Shown piece after piece: positions 1-8,384 of a DNA stretch of 18,749 bases. The notes under the pieces are model-generated. The model was not told the DNA's origin. It did not search any database and saw only the letters and a program-made list of their open reading frames with translations. The stretch lies in assembly GCA_033296885.1 (NCBI GenBank), contig MU864116.1, forward strand, positions 1 through 18,749. Reading direction: 5' to 3'. This stretch comes from Triangularia verruculosa. Its lineage: Eukaryota; Ascomycota; Sordariomycetes; Sordariales; Podosporaceae. Within the stretch, counting starts at the first letter, position 1. The number at the start of each line of letters is the position of its first letter. Made by a program: the position numbers and the translations under genes.

Positions 1-91
1 GCTGCAGTCAAAGTCTTCTTCGCTCTCAGTGTACTGCGCCGATAGCTATTTGAGCCTATATTTACAGGCCTCAATAGCACCTATTTCAACA
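1..91. mobile_element. Right end of an un-mutated LTR (continues left of window)
   Basis: The first ~91 bases have normal base composition and retain many CA and TG dinucleotides, unlike everything that follows. The segment ends in CCTATTTCAACA, a typical TG...CA style LTR terminus. Directly after that CA, homology to the alpha repeat family resumes (TAAACTTATAGACTTCCG compares with the equivalent place in the copies at 2987 and 7280). The simplest reading is the 3' end of a recent LTR or full LTR retrotransposon inserted in alpha copy 1. The left end, the target duplication and the family cannot be seen from here. Confidence 0.6.
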
Positions 92-897
92 TAAACTTAT
101 AGACTTCCGATATATTTGTATATATTTTAATACGAACGTTATACGAAAGTTATAAAAAACTATTATATATTATATAAAGTATATTTAAACTATAGTAAAA
201 AACTCTTACGTATAAAAATATTTATAAAACTCTTCTTAATTTATTATACTTTAAAACTATTAACTTTAATATTAATCTTTATTAAAAGAATATCTTTATT
301 ATTAATAAAATATTAACTTTATTATTAAATATTATAATCGATGAAATTACTATTTTTATATACTTCGGATATTATAATTATAATTTAAATGTAATTATTA
401 ACGATATTAGTAAAGCCGAAGTAATTATAATTACTAAAATAATATTAAAAACTATATATATACTTAAATTCGACTTCGTTAAAATATACTTCGCCCTAAC
501 TTTATATACTTTAGACTATTTAAAATATTAAAGTTATATTAATTAAATATAAAAGAAGATTATATTTATTAAAGGAAATAAAAAGATAATAATAAAATAA
601 AAAAAGTCGTTTAAAAAGCCGGAATATTAAGGGTATAGTTAATAGTTAATAAAGAAGTAGTCGTTTATAACCGGGAAGAAGTAATAATAACGGAGAATAT
701 TAAAGGGTATTAAAGATATTAAAAGATATTAAAGATTAATTAATAAGTAAATATAGAAATCGGCTGTATATCATTATAATATTAAATACCTATATTATAA
801 ATTAAATACGAGTTTATAAAGTAATTAAAACTAACTACTTTACTTACTTGACCCTTACGTCCCTCCTACTTACGAGGACCTAAGTCCCTACGAGTAG
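92..897 (+). mobile_element. Alpha element copy 1, 5' part displaced by the LTR at the window start
   Basis: Alpha is a ~0.9 kb repeat with six copies in this window. This copy lacks the first ~100 bp, which should lie beyond the LTR to its left. It ends in the family's terminus, ...GACCTAAGTCCCTACGAGTAG at 897, the same end as in copies 3, 4 and 5. It is strongly RIP-mutated. It belongs to subfamily I with copies 3 and 4. Around 690-740 it holds a degenerate run of ~10 bp units of the type GGATATTAAA that varies between copies. Confidence 0.85.
199..897 (+). pseudogene. RIP-ruined reading frame of alpha element, unknown product
   Basis: One frame (codon starts at positions of the form 3n+1) is far more open than the other two. 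It runs 286-528 without a stop (81 codons) between TAA at 283 and TAA at 529, and the same frame continues to the element's last codon (TAG at 895). Downstream of 529 it is broken repeatedly by TAA/TAG, the products expected from CAA/CAG under RIP. Copies at 2987 and 7280 keep the same block open. The end of the open block reads KIYFALTLYT then a KY-stop; the last codons read DPYVPPTYEDLSPYE. No catalytic motif or domain is recognised. The Lys/Gln-rich C-terminal half suggests a basic protein, but this is inference. It is not functional as it stands. The true start is not visible because the 5' end is missing. Confidence 0.6.
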
Positions 898-921
898 ATA
901 TATAATTAATAAATTAACTAT

Positions 922-1137
922 AATTAATATATTTTAAAAGAAAATAATTTCCTAAAAGAAAAGTTCTTTTATAATACTATACCCGGCATTAGTTTTTTTT
1001 ATAGTTCCGGTATCGTCGGTTAAAATTATATTATATAATATTACGTAATATTATATACCCATTATATAATATTATATATATAGCTTTTAATTATCGAGCT
1101 TAATAATATATATAATATAATAATATAATTTAAACTT
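922..1137 (-). mobile_element. Beta element, 5'-truncated copy (tail only)
   Basis: Read on the minus strand this is the last ~215 bp of the beta family: an AT-rich palindromic stretch, then the conserved block seen clean at 4731-4785 (GACCGACGATGC..., CAACGCCGGGTATAG), then a T-rich run to a TTTTAA end. Its tail carries the variant GGAAATTATTTTCTT, shared only with the fragment at 6955-7017, so beta has at least two tail types. It abuts a forward beta copy beginning near 1138, giving a small head-to-head arrangement. Boundaries are uncertain by a few bases. Confidence 0.7.
1032..1057. repeat. 26-nt perfect palindrome in beta tail
   Basis: Thirteen base pairs on each side of a central CG are perfectly complementary (core AATATTACGTAATATT). 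A near-copy lies at ~2848-2880 in the opposite orientation. It belongs to the AT-rich, hairpin-prone part of the beta tail. Confidence 0.85.
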
Positions 1138-2970
1138 TTTTAATAGAAAGTAATAAGTATCGTATAGATATAATATCTTACGATTATTATAAAAACAGTC
1201 TCTTCATAATTATTAGTACTATACTAGGCTAGTTATTTCTATTAAATATCTCCAGCGATAATTACTATTAAATACTATACACGCTGTATTTATTTAATAA
1301 CTTTCTCCTTCTAATAATAAATCTCTTTCTATATATTATTATCGTTATTATTATTTTAAATATATTAATTTACGTTTAACTTAAAATTTATATATTTTTA
1401 ACCGAAATAATAAAGTATTTTAAATTTACTTTAATTTAACCTATCGAAATTTATTTAAACGATTTATTAAATTTAAGATTTTATTTTCTTTCGTTCGTTA
1501 AGTAATTTAAAAATAAATAATATCTTAAAGTAAGTAAATATTAACTTCTTATTTAAATAATAAAAAGTTAAATAAATATATTACTTAATTATAATTAATC
1601 GATTAACTACGTATATTTAATATATTAATTACGTCTATCGAAAATATTAATTAAAGTAACTTACTTTAATAAAATTTGTAAATTATAGGTTAAGTATTTT
1701 AATTAAAGTATAAGATAAAGAGAGAGAATTAGAAGTAGAAAAGTAGTATATTTAACGGAGATGGTCTTTTTATCTCTATTAATATAGGAGTTATGGTATT
1801 ATAAAGTAATTTATTAATTAGCAAAGGAATTATTAGCGTAGTAATAAATAATATAATAAAGGAAGTGTTTAGAAGATTTAAATTATATTATTATAAAAAT
1901 AATAAAGACTGGGCCTATATATATTAGAAAGTATTATCAAACTATAATATAGTGTACCCTACTATATTATATAGTATAAAGTACTTAAAAATTACTGTAA
2001 CATTCGGATTTCCGATATATTTACGTAGACTTTAATATAAACGCTATAAAAAAACTTTAAAAAGTTATCGAACGTTATATAAAGTATATTTAAACTATAA
2101 TAAAAAACTTTTGTATATTAAAAAAAAATACTTATAAAATTCTTTTTAATTTATTAACTATAGAATTAATAACTTTTATATTAACTACTATTAAAATACT
2201 AATAAAAGCCCTTAAGAATATTAAAAAATATATTACTTAGGATTCGCCTCCTATTATATTTAATATAGTATATTATAATCCTAATCCTCCCTTCTAAATA
2301 CCTTAATAATATTAAAATAGTAATTATTATATAAAAAATAATATCTAATACCTTAAACGAACTATTTAATTTCGTTCGAATAAGCTTTACACTTATATTC
2401 TATACTTTAAAGAAATCGAATTATAATAAATATATAAATTAAATAGTAAAGGATACTTAATAGCTAAAAAAATATAAATTAAATACGAAGGAATTTATAA
2501 AGTCGATTATACAGTTAAAGAAAGTATAAAGTGTATTATAATTAAGTTATAAATAAGTGGTTATATATAAACGGGAAAAATGACGCTAAATATCGGAGGA
2601 TATTAAAGGATATTGGAGGATATCGGAGAAATAAAGTTAGTCGTATTATTATAATATTATAAGGCCTATATTATTAGTTAAATATAAACTTATGAAGTAG
2701 TTAAAATCAATTACTTTACCCGCTTAACCTTTACATCCCCCCTATTTACAAGGACCTAAGTTCTTATAACCAGAAATTATATTATTATATAATATATATT
2801 ATTAAGTTTAATAATTAAAAGCTACATATATATAATAGGTATACAATATTATATAATAGGGATGTAATATTACGTAATATAACTTTGACCGATAATGCCG
2901 GGCTGTAAAGAAAACTAACGCCGGGTATAGCGTTATTAAAGAACTTTTTTTAGAACTTCGTTTCTTTTAA
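1138..2970 (+). mobile_element. Beta element copy 2, split by alpha copy 2
   Basis: The body is at ~1138-1888 and the tail at 2774-2970, with alpha copy 2 between them. The body matches 8941-9690 along its length (GAAAGTAATAAGTAT at the start, a TTTAAATTATAT... junction at the end). The tail contains GCCGGGCTGTAAAGAAAACT and ends in TTCGTTTCTTTTA. The uninterrupted copies at 5480 and 9690 show body and tail directly joined, which proves they form one unit and that alpha is the later insertion. A beta reading frame is visible near 1760-1890. Confidence 0.8.
1889..2773 (+). mobile_element. Alpha element copy 2, inserted in beta
   Basis: The 5' end (TATTATAAAAATAATAAAGACTGGGCC) matches the family start, and the 3' end reads GGACCTAAGTTCTTATAACCAG. 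It is flanked by AAATTATATTATTATA at 1880-1895 and 2774-2789. Up to 7 bases of that 16-base match can belong to the element start, so the duplication is 9-16 bp. The empty site is seen in uninterrupted beta at ~5470-5500 and ~9680-9710. Its interior differs from all other copies (subfamily III), yet the frame around 2290-2450 encodes a protein segment alignable to that of copy 6 (shared NYNKYIN). It holds a GGAGGATATCGG minisatellite at ~2594-2630. Confidence 0.85.
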
Positions 2971-2986
2971 AATATATAAGTATTAT

Positions 2987-3793
2987 TATTATAGCACTGG
3001 TAAAAACTGGGCCCGAGGTACTAAAAGGCTTTATTAAATTGCAGTATAGTATGCCCTACTTTACTAAAAAGTACTATATACAAAGAATTACTATAAGCTT
3101 TCGGACTTCCGATATACTTATATATACTTTAACATAAATATTATAAGAAAACTCCGAAAAGCTATTATATAATATAAAAAATAGATTTAAATTATAGTAA
3201 AAGACTTCCGTATATAAAAAAAAATATTTTAAAACTATTAAATTTAATTAACTCTTATTAAAAAAATATCTTTATTATTAATAAAATTATTATTCTTATA
3301 TACTTCGGGGATAATAATTATATTTCGAATATTATTATTATTAATATCGGCGAGACTGAAGTAATTATAGTCGTTAAAATAATATTAGAAATTATATTTA
3401 TATTTAAGTTGGACTTTATTAAAATATACTTCGCTTTAACCCTTTATACCCTTAAATACTTTAAATACTAAGCTTATATCGATTAAGTATTAAAAGATAT
3501 TATAATAATTAAAGGATATAAAAAGATATTAATAGAATAAAAAAAGTTATTTAAGAAGCCGGAATATTAAAAATATAGTTAATAGTTAATAGAAAAGTAG
3601 TCGTTTATAACTAGAAGGAAATAACGGTAAATAATAAACGATATTAAAGGATATTAAAAAACAATTAATAGGGTAAATATAAAGATCGGTCGTATATCGT
3701 TATAATATTAAATGCCTATATTATAAGTTAAATACGGGCCTGTAAAGTGACCAACCACTCGACCCACTCGACCCCTACGTCCCCCACGAGTAG
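2987..3793 (+). mobile_element. Alpha element copy 3, exact 13-bp target duplication
   Basis: The flanks ATATAAGTATTAT at 2974-2986 and 3794-3806 are identical. The element starts TATTATAGCACTGGTAAAAA, followed by CTGGGCCCGAGG, and ends CACGAGTAG. No terminal inverted repeat is visible. It is subfamily I. Relative to copies 1 and 4 it has lost ~25 bp near the 3' end (the GGACCTAAGTCC block) and an in-frame 36 bp within the coding block. Confidence 0.9.
3262..3468 (+). pseudogene. Alpha reading frame, 69-codon open block
   Basis: This is the same frame as the 81-codon block of alpha copy 1 and the block on the minus strand at 7629-7865. It is shorter by exactly 12 codons, through loss of 36 bp after AATAAAAT. 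It ends in the shared IYFALTLYTLKYFKY then TAA (3469-3471), which is CAA in the inferred pre-RIP state. Function is unknown. An in-frame deletion with the frame otherwise open is consistent with a once-translated protein. Confidence 0.55.
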
Positions 3794-3980
3794 ATATAAG
3801 TATTATGTAAATACAATATTTTATAATTATTATAAAAGTAATAATCTCTTTATAGCTTTTAATATTATATTAAATTAATTATTTTCAATAAATATCTTCA
3901 GCGATAATTTCCGCGGATTACTATATATATTATATCTACTCGATAACCTTTTACTTTTAATAATAAATTTCTTTTTATAT

Positions 3981-4510
3981 ATATTAACTTAAAACTATTT
4001 ATTAATAATGCTTATGTATTATTATATATTTAAATATAAAACTATATATTCTTTTATATAATTAACGAAGGTAATTATATAAACTATAAAAATATTATAT
4101 TTTAATAAAAATCTTTTTAAAAAATAAAAACTACTTTACTTTACTCCCCGAAACTTACTACCCTACCCTCTATTATAAATACTATTTACTATATTATAAA
4201 GCTTAAACCCTATAAAATACTTAAACTTTAATAGTTGATAGAATCCCTAAATAGGTTTTTTTTTTTAAAAAAAAAGGTATAATCTAAAATAATTATAATT
4301 ACTCCCAAATAATTAATACCTAAAAAATTAAAGTTATTTAAAACTTATAAAAGGTTATAATATAAATAAACTATTCGTTTATTATTTACTTACCTTTTAT
4401 AATTAATAAAAAATTAACTTTATTATCTTATATAAAAATCGAATTTATTATTTCTTAATTATAAATAATAATTAAAAAATACTTAGATATATACCACTAT
4501 ACTATAGGAC
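3981..4510 (-). mobile_element. Gamma element copy 1, inserted in beta
   Basis: Gamma is a ~0.52 kb repeat with five copies here. The strand given is that of its presumed reading frame. This copy is flanked by TCTTTTTATAT at 3970-3980 and 4511-4521; the match can be read as 14 bp by adding ATA. Both flanks are consecutive beta sequence, so beta supplies the empty site. On the plus strand it runs from ATATTAACTTAAAACTATTT to ...ACTATAGGAC. There are no terminal inverted repeats. A T11A9 run at 4256-4275 replaces the more complex sequence seen at the same place at ~11730-11745. Confidence 0.85.
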
Positions 4511-4592
4511 TCTTTTTATATATAATCTATATTATTATTATTATTCCGGATATATTAATCTATAAATAATATAAAGTTTATATATTTTTAAT

Positions 4593-5642
4593 TTTTAGTT
4601 TATTAATTTATATAGAAAGTAATAAGCATTATATAAATATAATAGTTTATAGTTATTATAACAATAATCATTTTTTTATAACTATTTAATATTATATTCA
4701 ATTAATTATTCTTAATAAACATCACGTGACATAACTTTGACCGACGATGCCCGGCTGTGAAGAAAACCAACGCCGGGTATAGGGTTATTAACGAACTTTT
4801 TTTTAGAACTTCGTTTCTTTTAGGACCCATTATTCTTAATAAATATCTTTAATAATAACTTTCGCTAAATCCTATATATACTATATCTATTTAATAACTT
4901 TCTCCCTTTAACAATAAACCTCTTTTTATATATAATTTATATCGTTATTATTATCCCGAATATATTAACTTATAAGTAATATAAGATTTATATATTCCTA
5001 ATTAAAGTAATAAAATATTTAAAATTAACATTAATTTAATTTATCGATATTTATTCGAATAATTTACTAAATTTAAGATTTTATCTTCTTTTACTTATTA
5101 AATAATTTAAAGATAAATAATATCTTAAAGTTAACGAATATTAACTTCTTACTTGAACGGTAAAAAGTTAGGTAAATATATCACTTAACTATAATTATTA
5201 GTAAATCGATTAAATATATATATTTAATATATTAATTATATTTACCGAAAATATTAATCAAAATAATTTACCTTAATAAAATTCTAATAAATTAAACATT
5301 TTAATTAAAATATAAAATAATAAGAAGAAATTAAAAGTAGAAAAGTAATAAAAACGGTCCTTTTATCTTTACTAATATAGGAGTTATAATATTATAAAGT
5401 AATTTACCGGTTGGCGAAGGAATTCTCGGCGCGGTAATAAGGAATATAGTAAAGGAAGCGTTTAAAAGATTTAAACTATATCGTTATAGTATATATATTA
5501 TTAAGTTCGACGATTAAAAGCTATAGATATGTAATATTATATAATATAATTATAATTAATAATACTAAGCTATAAAGAAAATTAATATCGGGTATAGCGT
5601 TATTAAAGAACTTTTTTTTAGAACTTCGTTTCTTTTAAGATA
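4593..5642 (+). mobile_element. Beta element copy 4, near full length
   Basis: It starts in TTAGTTTATTAATTTATATAG then AAAGTAATAAGC, contains a nested beta tail at 4724-4828, and ends in AACTTCGTTTCTTTTAAG. Body and tail are contiguous at ~5485. Near 5365-5490 one frame reads through PVGEGILGAV and KEAFKRFKLYRY without interruption except one TAA. The equivalent segments of copy 2 (1760-1890) and the copy at 8941 read similarly, so beta probably also carried a protein. I do not recognise it. Confidence 0.8.
4724..4828 (+). mobile_element. 105-bp beta tail nested in beta, 19-bp target duplication
   Basis: ATTATTCTTAATAAACATC at 4705-4723 and ATTATTCTTAATAAATATC at 4829-4847 flank it; the one difference is C/T. 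Inside lie only the last ~105 bp of beta, from ACGTGACATAACTTTGACC to TTTTAGGACCC. A fixed 3' end, lost 5' part and long variable duplication fit target-primed reverse transcription. It keeps more CA and TG (GCTGTGAAGAAAACCAACGC) than any other beta copy. Confidence 0.85.
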
Positions 5643-6497
5643 TATAATATTATATATCTATTATATATTTATTATATATATATATAATTTTAAATTATCG
5701 AGCTTAATAATATATATAATATAATACTATAGGTTAAACCTTTTAAACGTTTTCTTTATTATTTTATTTATTATTACGCCGATAACCTTTTTACCGACCG
5801 GTAAATTACTTTATAACGCTATAATTTTTATATTAATAAAAATAAAAGGACTATTTTTACTAAATATATAATTTATTCTTTTACTTTTAATTTTCTTTTA
5901 TTATTTTATATTTTAAATAAAATATTTAATTTATATTAAAAACTTTATTAAAGTAAAGTGTTTTAATTAATATTTTTAATAGGTATAATCAATGTATTAA
6001 ATATATATAATTAATCGATTTCTTAATAATTATAGCGAAGAAGTAATATATATACATTATTCTTTTTATTAATAACCGAAATAGTTTGACTTTTAAATCT
6101 TTAAAATACTATTTAGTTTTTAAAATATTTAATAAACGAAAGAAAATAAAATCCTGAATTTAGTAAATTATTCGAATAGAAATCGATAAGTTAAATTAAC
6201 GTTAATTTTAAATATTTTATTATTTTAATTAAGAATATATAGATTTTAAGTTAAATCTAAGTATATATATTTACGATAATAATGTATAAAAAGAGGTTTA
6301 TTATTAAGGGACGAAAGTCGTTAAGTAAATATAGCGTATATAGTATTTAACGGAAGTTATTATTAGAGATATTTATTAGAAATAATTAGCCTAGTATAAT
6401 ATTAATAATTATAAAGAAATTATTTTTATAATAATCGTAAATATTATATTTATATAACACTTATCACTTTCTATATAAATTAATAAACTAAAATAAT
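5643..6497 (-). mobile_element. Beta element copy 5, inverted relative to copy 4
   Basis: The reverse complement matches beta body and the AT-rich part of its tail. Landmarks on the plus strand are CCTTTTAAACGTTTTC (5738), CCGACCGGTAAATTACTTTA (5797), and CACTTATCACTTTCTATATA at the far end (6462-6481). Even the ATTTTAGTTTATTAATTTATA just outside copy 4 is mirrored at ~6480-6497. The conserved GACCGACG...TTTTAGGA tail block is missing at the junction with copy 4. Copies 4 and 5 form an ~0.85 kb tail-to-tail inverted repeat. Confidence 0.8.
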
Positions 6498-6612
6498 TCT
6501 CTTTTAATATTTTATACTTTAATTAAAATATTTAATTTATTAAAGCTATATAAAAAGAATTATTTGAATTTATAGTTTAAATAAATATAATCAATATATT
6601 AAATTAATAGAG
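6498..6612 (-). mobile_element. Beta fragment
   Basis: CTTTTAATATTTTATACTTTAATTAAAATATTTAAT matches the reverse complement of beta near 9480-9530. Similarity fades toward 6612. It is probably a remnant of an older copy. Confidence 0.45.
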
Positions 6613-6852
6613 AGTTATTAGTCGGTAGCATAAAGGTAAGTGTAAAGTAGGATATTGTATTTAAACCGGAAGTAGCTTAGTAAGTAAGCTTAATATACTC
6701 CTATAAAGCCTAACTTAAAAAAGGCTTAGTACCTACCTATAGGCTTATACTATAAGTGAAGTACGTCGCGTATAGGCATAATTAAGTATAAGGATTTATA
6801 AAGGATTTACTTTCTTATTTAATTAATACTTTTATTTTAATTATCGATATAT
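6613..6852. other. Non-repeat segment, slightly GC-richer
   Basis: This ~240 bp shows no match to other parts of the window and has somewhat more G+C than its surroundings. It carries the tRNA-like motif described at 6673-6733 and two near copies of CCTATAGG/CGTATAGG (6735-6776). No open frame of note is visible. Confidence 0.4.
6673..6733 (+). other. tRNA-like promoter motif (possible degraded tRNA or SINE head)
   Basis: TAGCTTAGTAAG at 6673-6684 resembles the Pol III A box (tRNA positions 8-19). The bases GCTT 6675-6678 and AAGC 6686-6689 form a perfect 4-bp D-arm around a 7-nt loop. Forty nucleotides on, GGCTTAGTACC at 6723-6733 resembles a B box with C/T and A/G changes. No matching 3' acceptor strand follows, and the anticodon arm is not convincing, so this is not a functional tRNA gene. 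A chance match is possible. Confidence 0.25.
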
Positions 6853-6954
6853 AACTTATTCTTATCCTATAGCACAGTAATATATACCTAATGATCTTTT
6901 AATTACTACTTATAATTAAAAGGTAGTAAATTCGGCTCTTATATAGGATAATAA

Positions 6955-7017
6955 TGTGTCCTAGAAGAAAATAATTTCCCAAAAAAAGTTCTTTTACAAC
7001 GCTATACCCGGCGTTGG
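6955..7017 (-). mobile_element. 63-bp beta tail fragment, 15-bp target duplication
   Basis: TATATAGGATAATAA occurs at 6940-6954 and again at 7018-7032. Between them, on the minus strand, is CCAACGCCGGGTATAGCG... to a TTCTTCTAGGACACA end, the last 63 bp of beta with the variant tail also found at ~922. Gamma copy 3 shows the empty site near 10065-10080. Together with 4724-4828 it shows one fixed end and a variable truncation point. Confidence 0.85.
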
Positions 7018-7279
7018 TATATAGGATAATAAAGCTAACTTTTTATTAATTATAAAGGATTAATAAATAGTAAAGTAATAATTTACTTATATTATAATCT
7101 TTTATAAATTTTAAATAATTTTAATTTTCCGGGTATTAATTGCCTAAGGATAATTATAATTACTTTAAAGTATACTTTTTTTAAAGTAACCGATTTAAAA
7201 ATCCCGTAAAAGATTAAAACTTAAATATTTTATAAGGCTTAAACCCTATAATATAATAAATAGCGTTTATAATAAAAGG

Positions 7280-8175
7280 TCTGCTCGTAGGGACTTAGGT
7301 CTTCGCGAGTAAGGGGGACGTAGGGGTCGAGTAGGTAAAGTAGTTAGTTTTAGTTACTTTATAGGCCCGTATTTAACTTATAATATCGGTATTTAATATT
7401 ATAATAATATATAACCGATCTTTATATTTATTTTATTAATTAATCTCTAATATCCTTTAATATCGTTTATTATCGTTATTTCTTTCCAGTTATAAGCGAT
7501 TATTTTTCTATTAATTATTAATTATACCCTTAATATTCTGGCTTTTCGAATAACCTTTTTTATTTTATTAATATCTTTTTATATCCTTCGATTATTATAA
7601 TATCCTTTAATATTTAGTTATTATAACTTTAGTATTTAAAGTATTTAAAAGTATAAAAAGTTAAGGCGAAATATACTTTAATGAAACCGAATTTAAATAT
7701 AAATATAGTTTCCGATATTATTTTAACGACTATAATTATTTCGGCCTTACCGATATTAATAATAATACTATTTAAAATATAATTATTATTCTTAAAGTAT
7801 ATAAAAATAATAATTTTATCGATTATAATATTAATTAATATAATTAATATTTTATTAATAATCAAGATATTTTTTTAATAGGAGTTAATTAAATTTAATA
7901 ATTTTAGAGTATAATAAATTAAAAAGAGTTTTATAAATATTTTTTATTTACAAAAGTCTATTATTATAACTTAAAAATAATTTTTATAATATATAATAAA
8001 TTTTTATAGCTTTTTTTATAATATTTAGATTAAAGTATATGTAAGTATATCGAAAGTCCAAAAGTTTATAGTAATTCTTCGTATACGGTGCCTTTTAGTG
8101 TAGTGGCGTATATTATATTGTAGTTTAAGAAAGCTTTCTAGTGCCTCGGGCCCAGTTTTTACTAATACTATAATA
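7280..8175 (-). mobile_element. Alpha element copy 4, 11-bp target duplication in gamma
   Basis: ATAATAAAAGG at 7269-7279 and 8176-8186 flanks the element. The uninterrupted gamma copy 3 shows the site once (TTATAATAAAGGGTAGGGT near 10320-10338). On its own strand it starts TATTATAGTATTAGTAAAAA then CTGGGCCCGAGG, and ends CTACGAGCAGA. It is the least mutated copy at the 3' end and keeps CAG where copies 1, 3 and 5 have TAG and copy 6 has TAA. Hence the terminal stop in those copies may be RIP-made. Subfamily I. Confidence 0.9.
7629..7865 (-). pseudogene. Alpha reading frame, ~78-codon open block
   Basis: This is the longest surviving alpha frame outside copy 1. It has no ATG; it would begin at a TTG, so treat the start as arbitrary. 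It is an internal piece of the ~0.9 kb frame and ends in KVYFALTFYTFKYFKY then TAG (7626-7628). Aligned block by block with copies 1 and 3, nearly all differences are C/T or G/A. Composition is dominated by Ile, Lys, Asn, Phe and Tyr because of RIP. No domain is recognised. It is neither a gene as it stands nor a random shadow. Confidence 0.55.
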
Positions 8176-8384
8176 ATAATAAAAGGTAGGGTAATAAGTT
8201 TCGGAAAATACAATAGAGTAATTTTCGTCCTTTAAAAAGGTTTCTATTAAAATATAATACCTTTTTAACTTATATAATTACCCTTACTAATTATACAAAA
8301 AAATATATAATTTTATATTTAAATATATAATAATATATAAGCACTATTAATAAATAATCTTAAGTTAATATAATTTATTCTTAT

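Larger units (their letters stand above)
2971..4592 (+). mobile_element. Beta element copy 3, fragment split by alpha copy 3 and gamma copy 1
   Basis: Pieces of one beta body remain at 2971-2986, 3794-3980 and 4511-~4592. They match the order found in the intact copy at 8941: TATTATGTAAATACAATATTTTATAA near the start, TTTTAATAATAAATTTCTTTTTATAT in the middle, then CCGGATATATTAATC. Alpha copy 3 and gamma copy 1 each interrupted it with their own target duplication. The remainder of this beta copy is missing after ~4592, where another beta copy begins. Confidence 0.75.
6866..8371 (+). mobile_element. Gamma element copy 2, carrying a beta tail and alpha copy 4
   Basis: The ends CCTATAGCACAG and AAGTTAATAT are flanked by AACTTATTCTTAT (6853-6865) and AATTTATTCTTAT (8372-8384), a 13-bp duplication with one C/T difference. 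Subtracting the alpha insertion (896 + 11 bp) and the beta tail (63 + 15 bp) leaves ~521 bp, matching the uninterrupted gamma copies. One frame is comparatively open and rich in codons whose stops are TAA/TAG. The same frame at 10051-10418 in copy 3 reads PPGINRL and KVKERNFYLLKKFLLKYN. The frame appears to run through the element's end without its own stop. Function is unknown. Confidence 0.85.

Noticed and set aside
696..745. CRISPR-like array of GATATTAAAG units
   Set aside because: Units are ~10 bp without spacers, vary by copy, and lie inside a fungal transposon: a minisatellite.
834..897. Helitron 3' end (hairpin GGACCTAAGTCC shortly before the terminus)
   Set aside because: Alpha copies have clear 11-13 bp target duplications and no CTRR end or TC start, unlike Helitrons.
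1032..1057. Terminator or origin hairpin
   Set aside because: A palindrome is expected often in sequence made almost only of A and T, and it is part of the repeated beta tail; no function can be supported.
8025..8213. 62-codon open frame on the minus strand
   Set aside because: It starts in gamma and runs across the target duplication into the 5' end of alpha copy 4, so it is a junction artefact.
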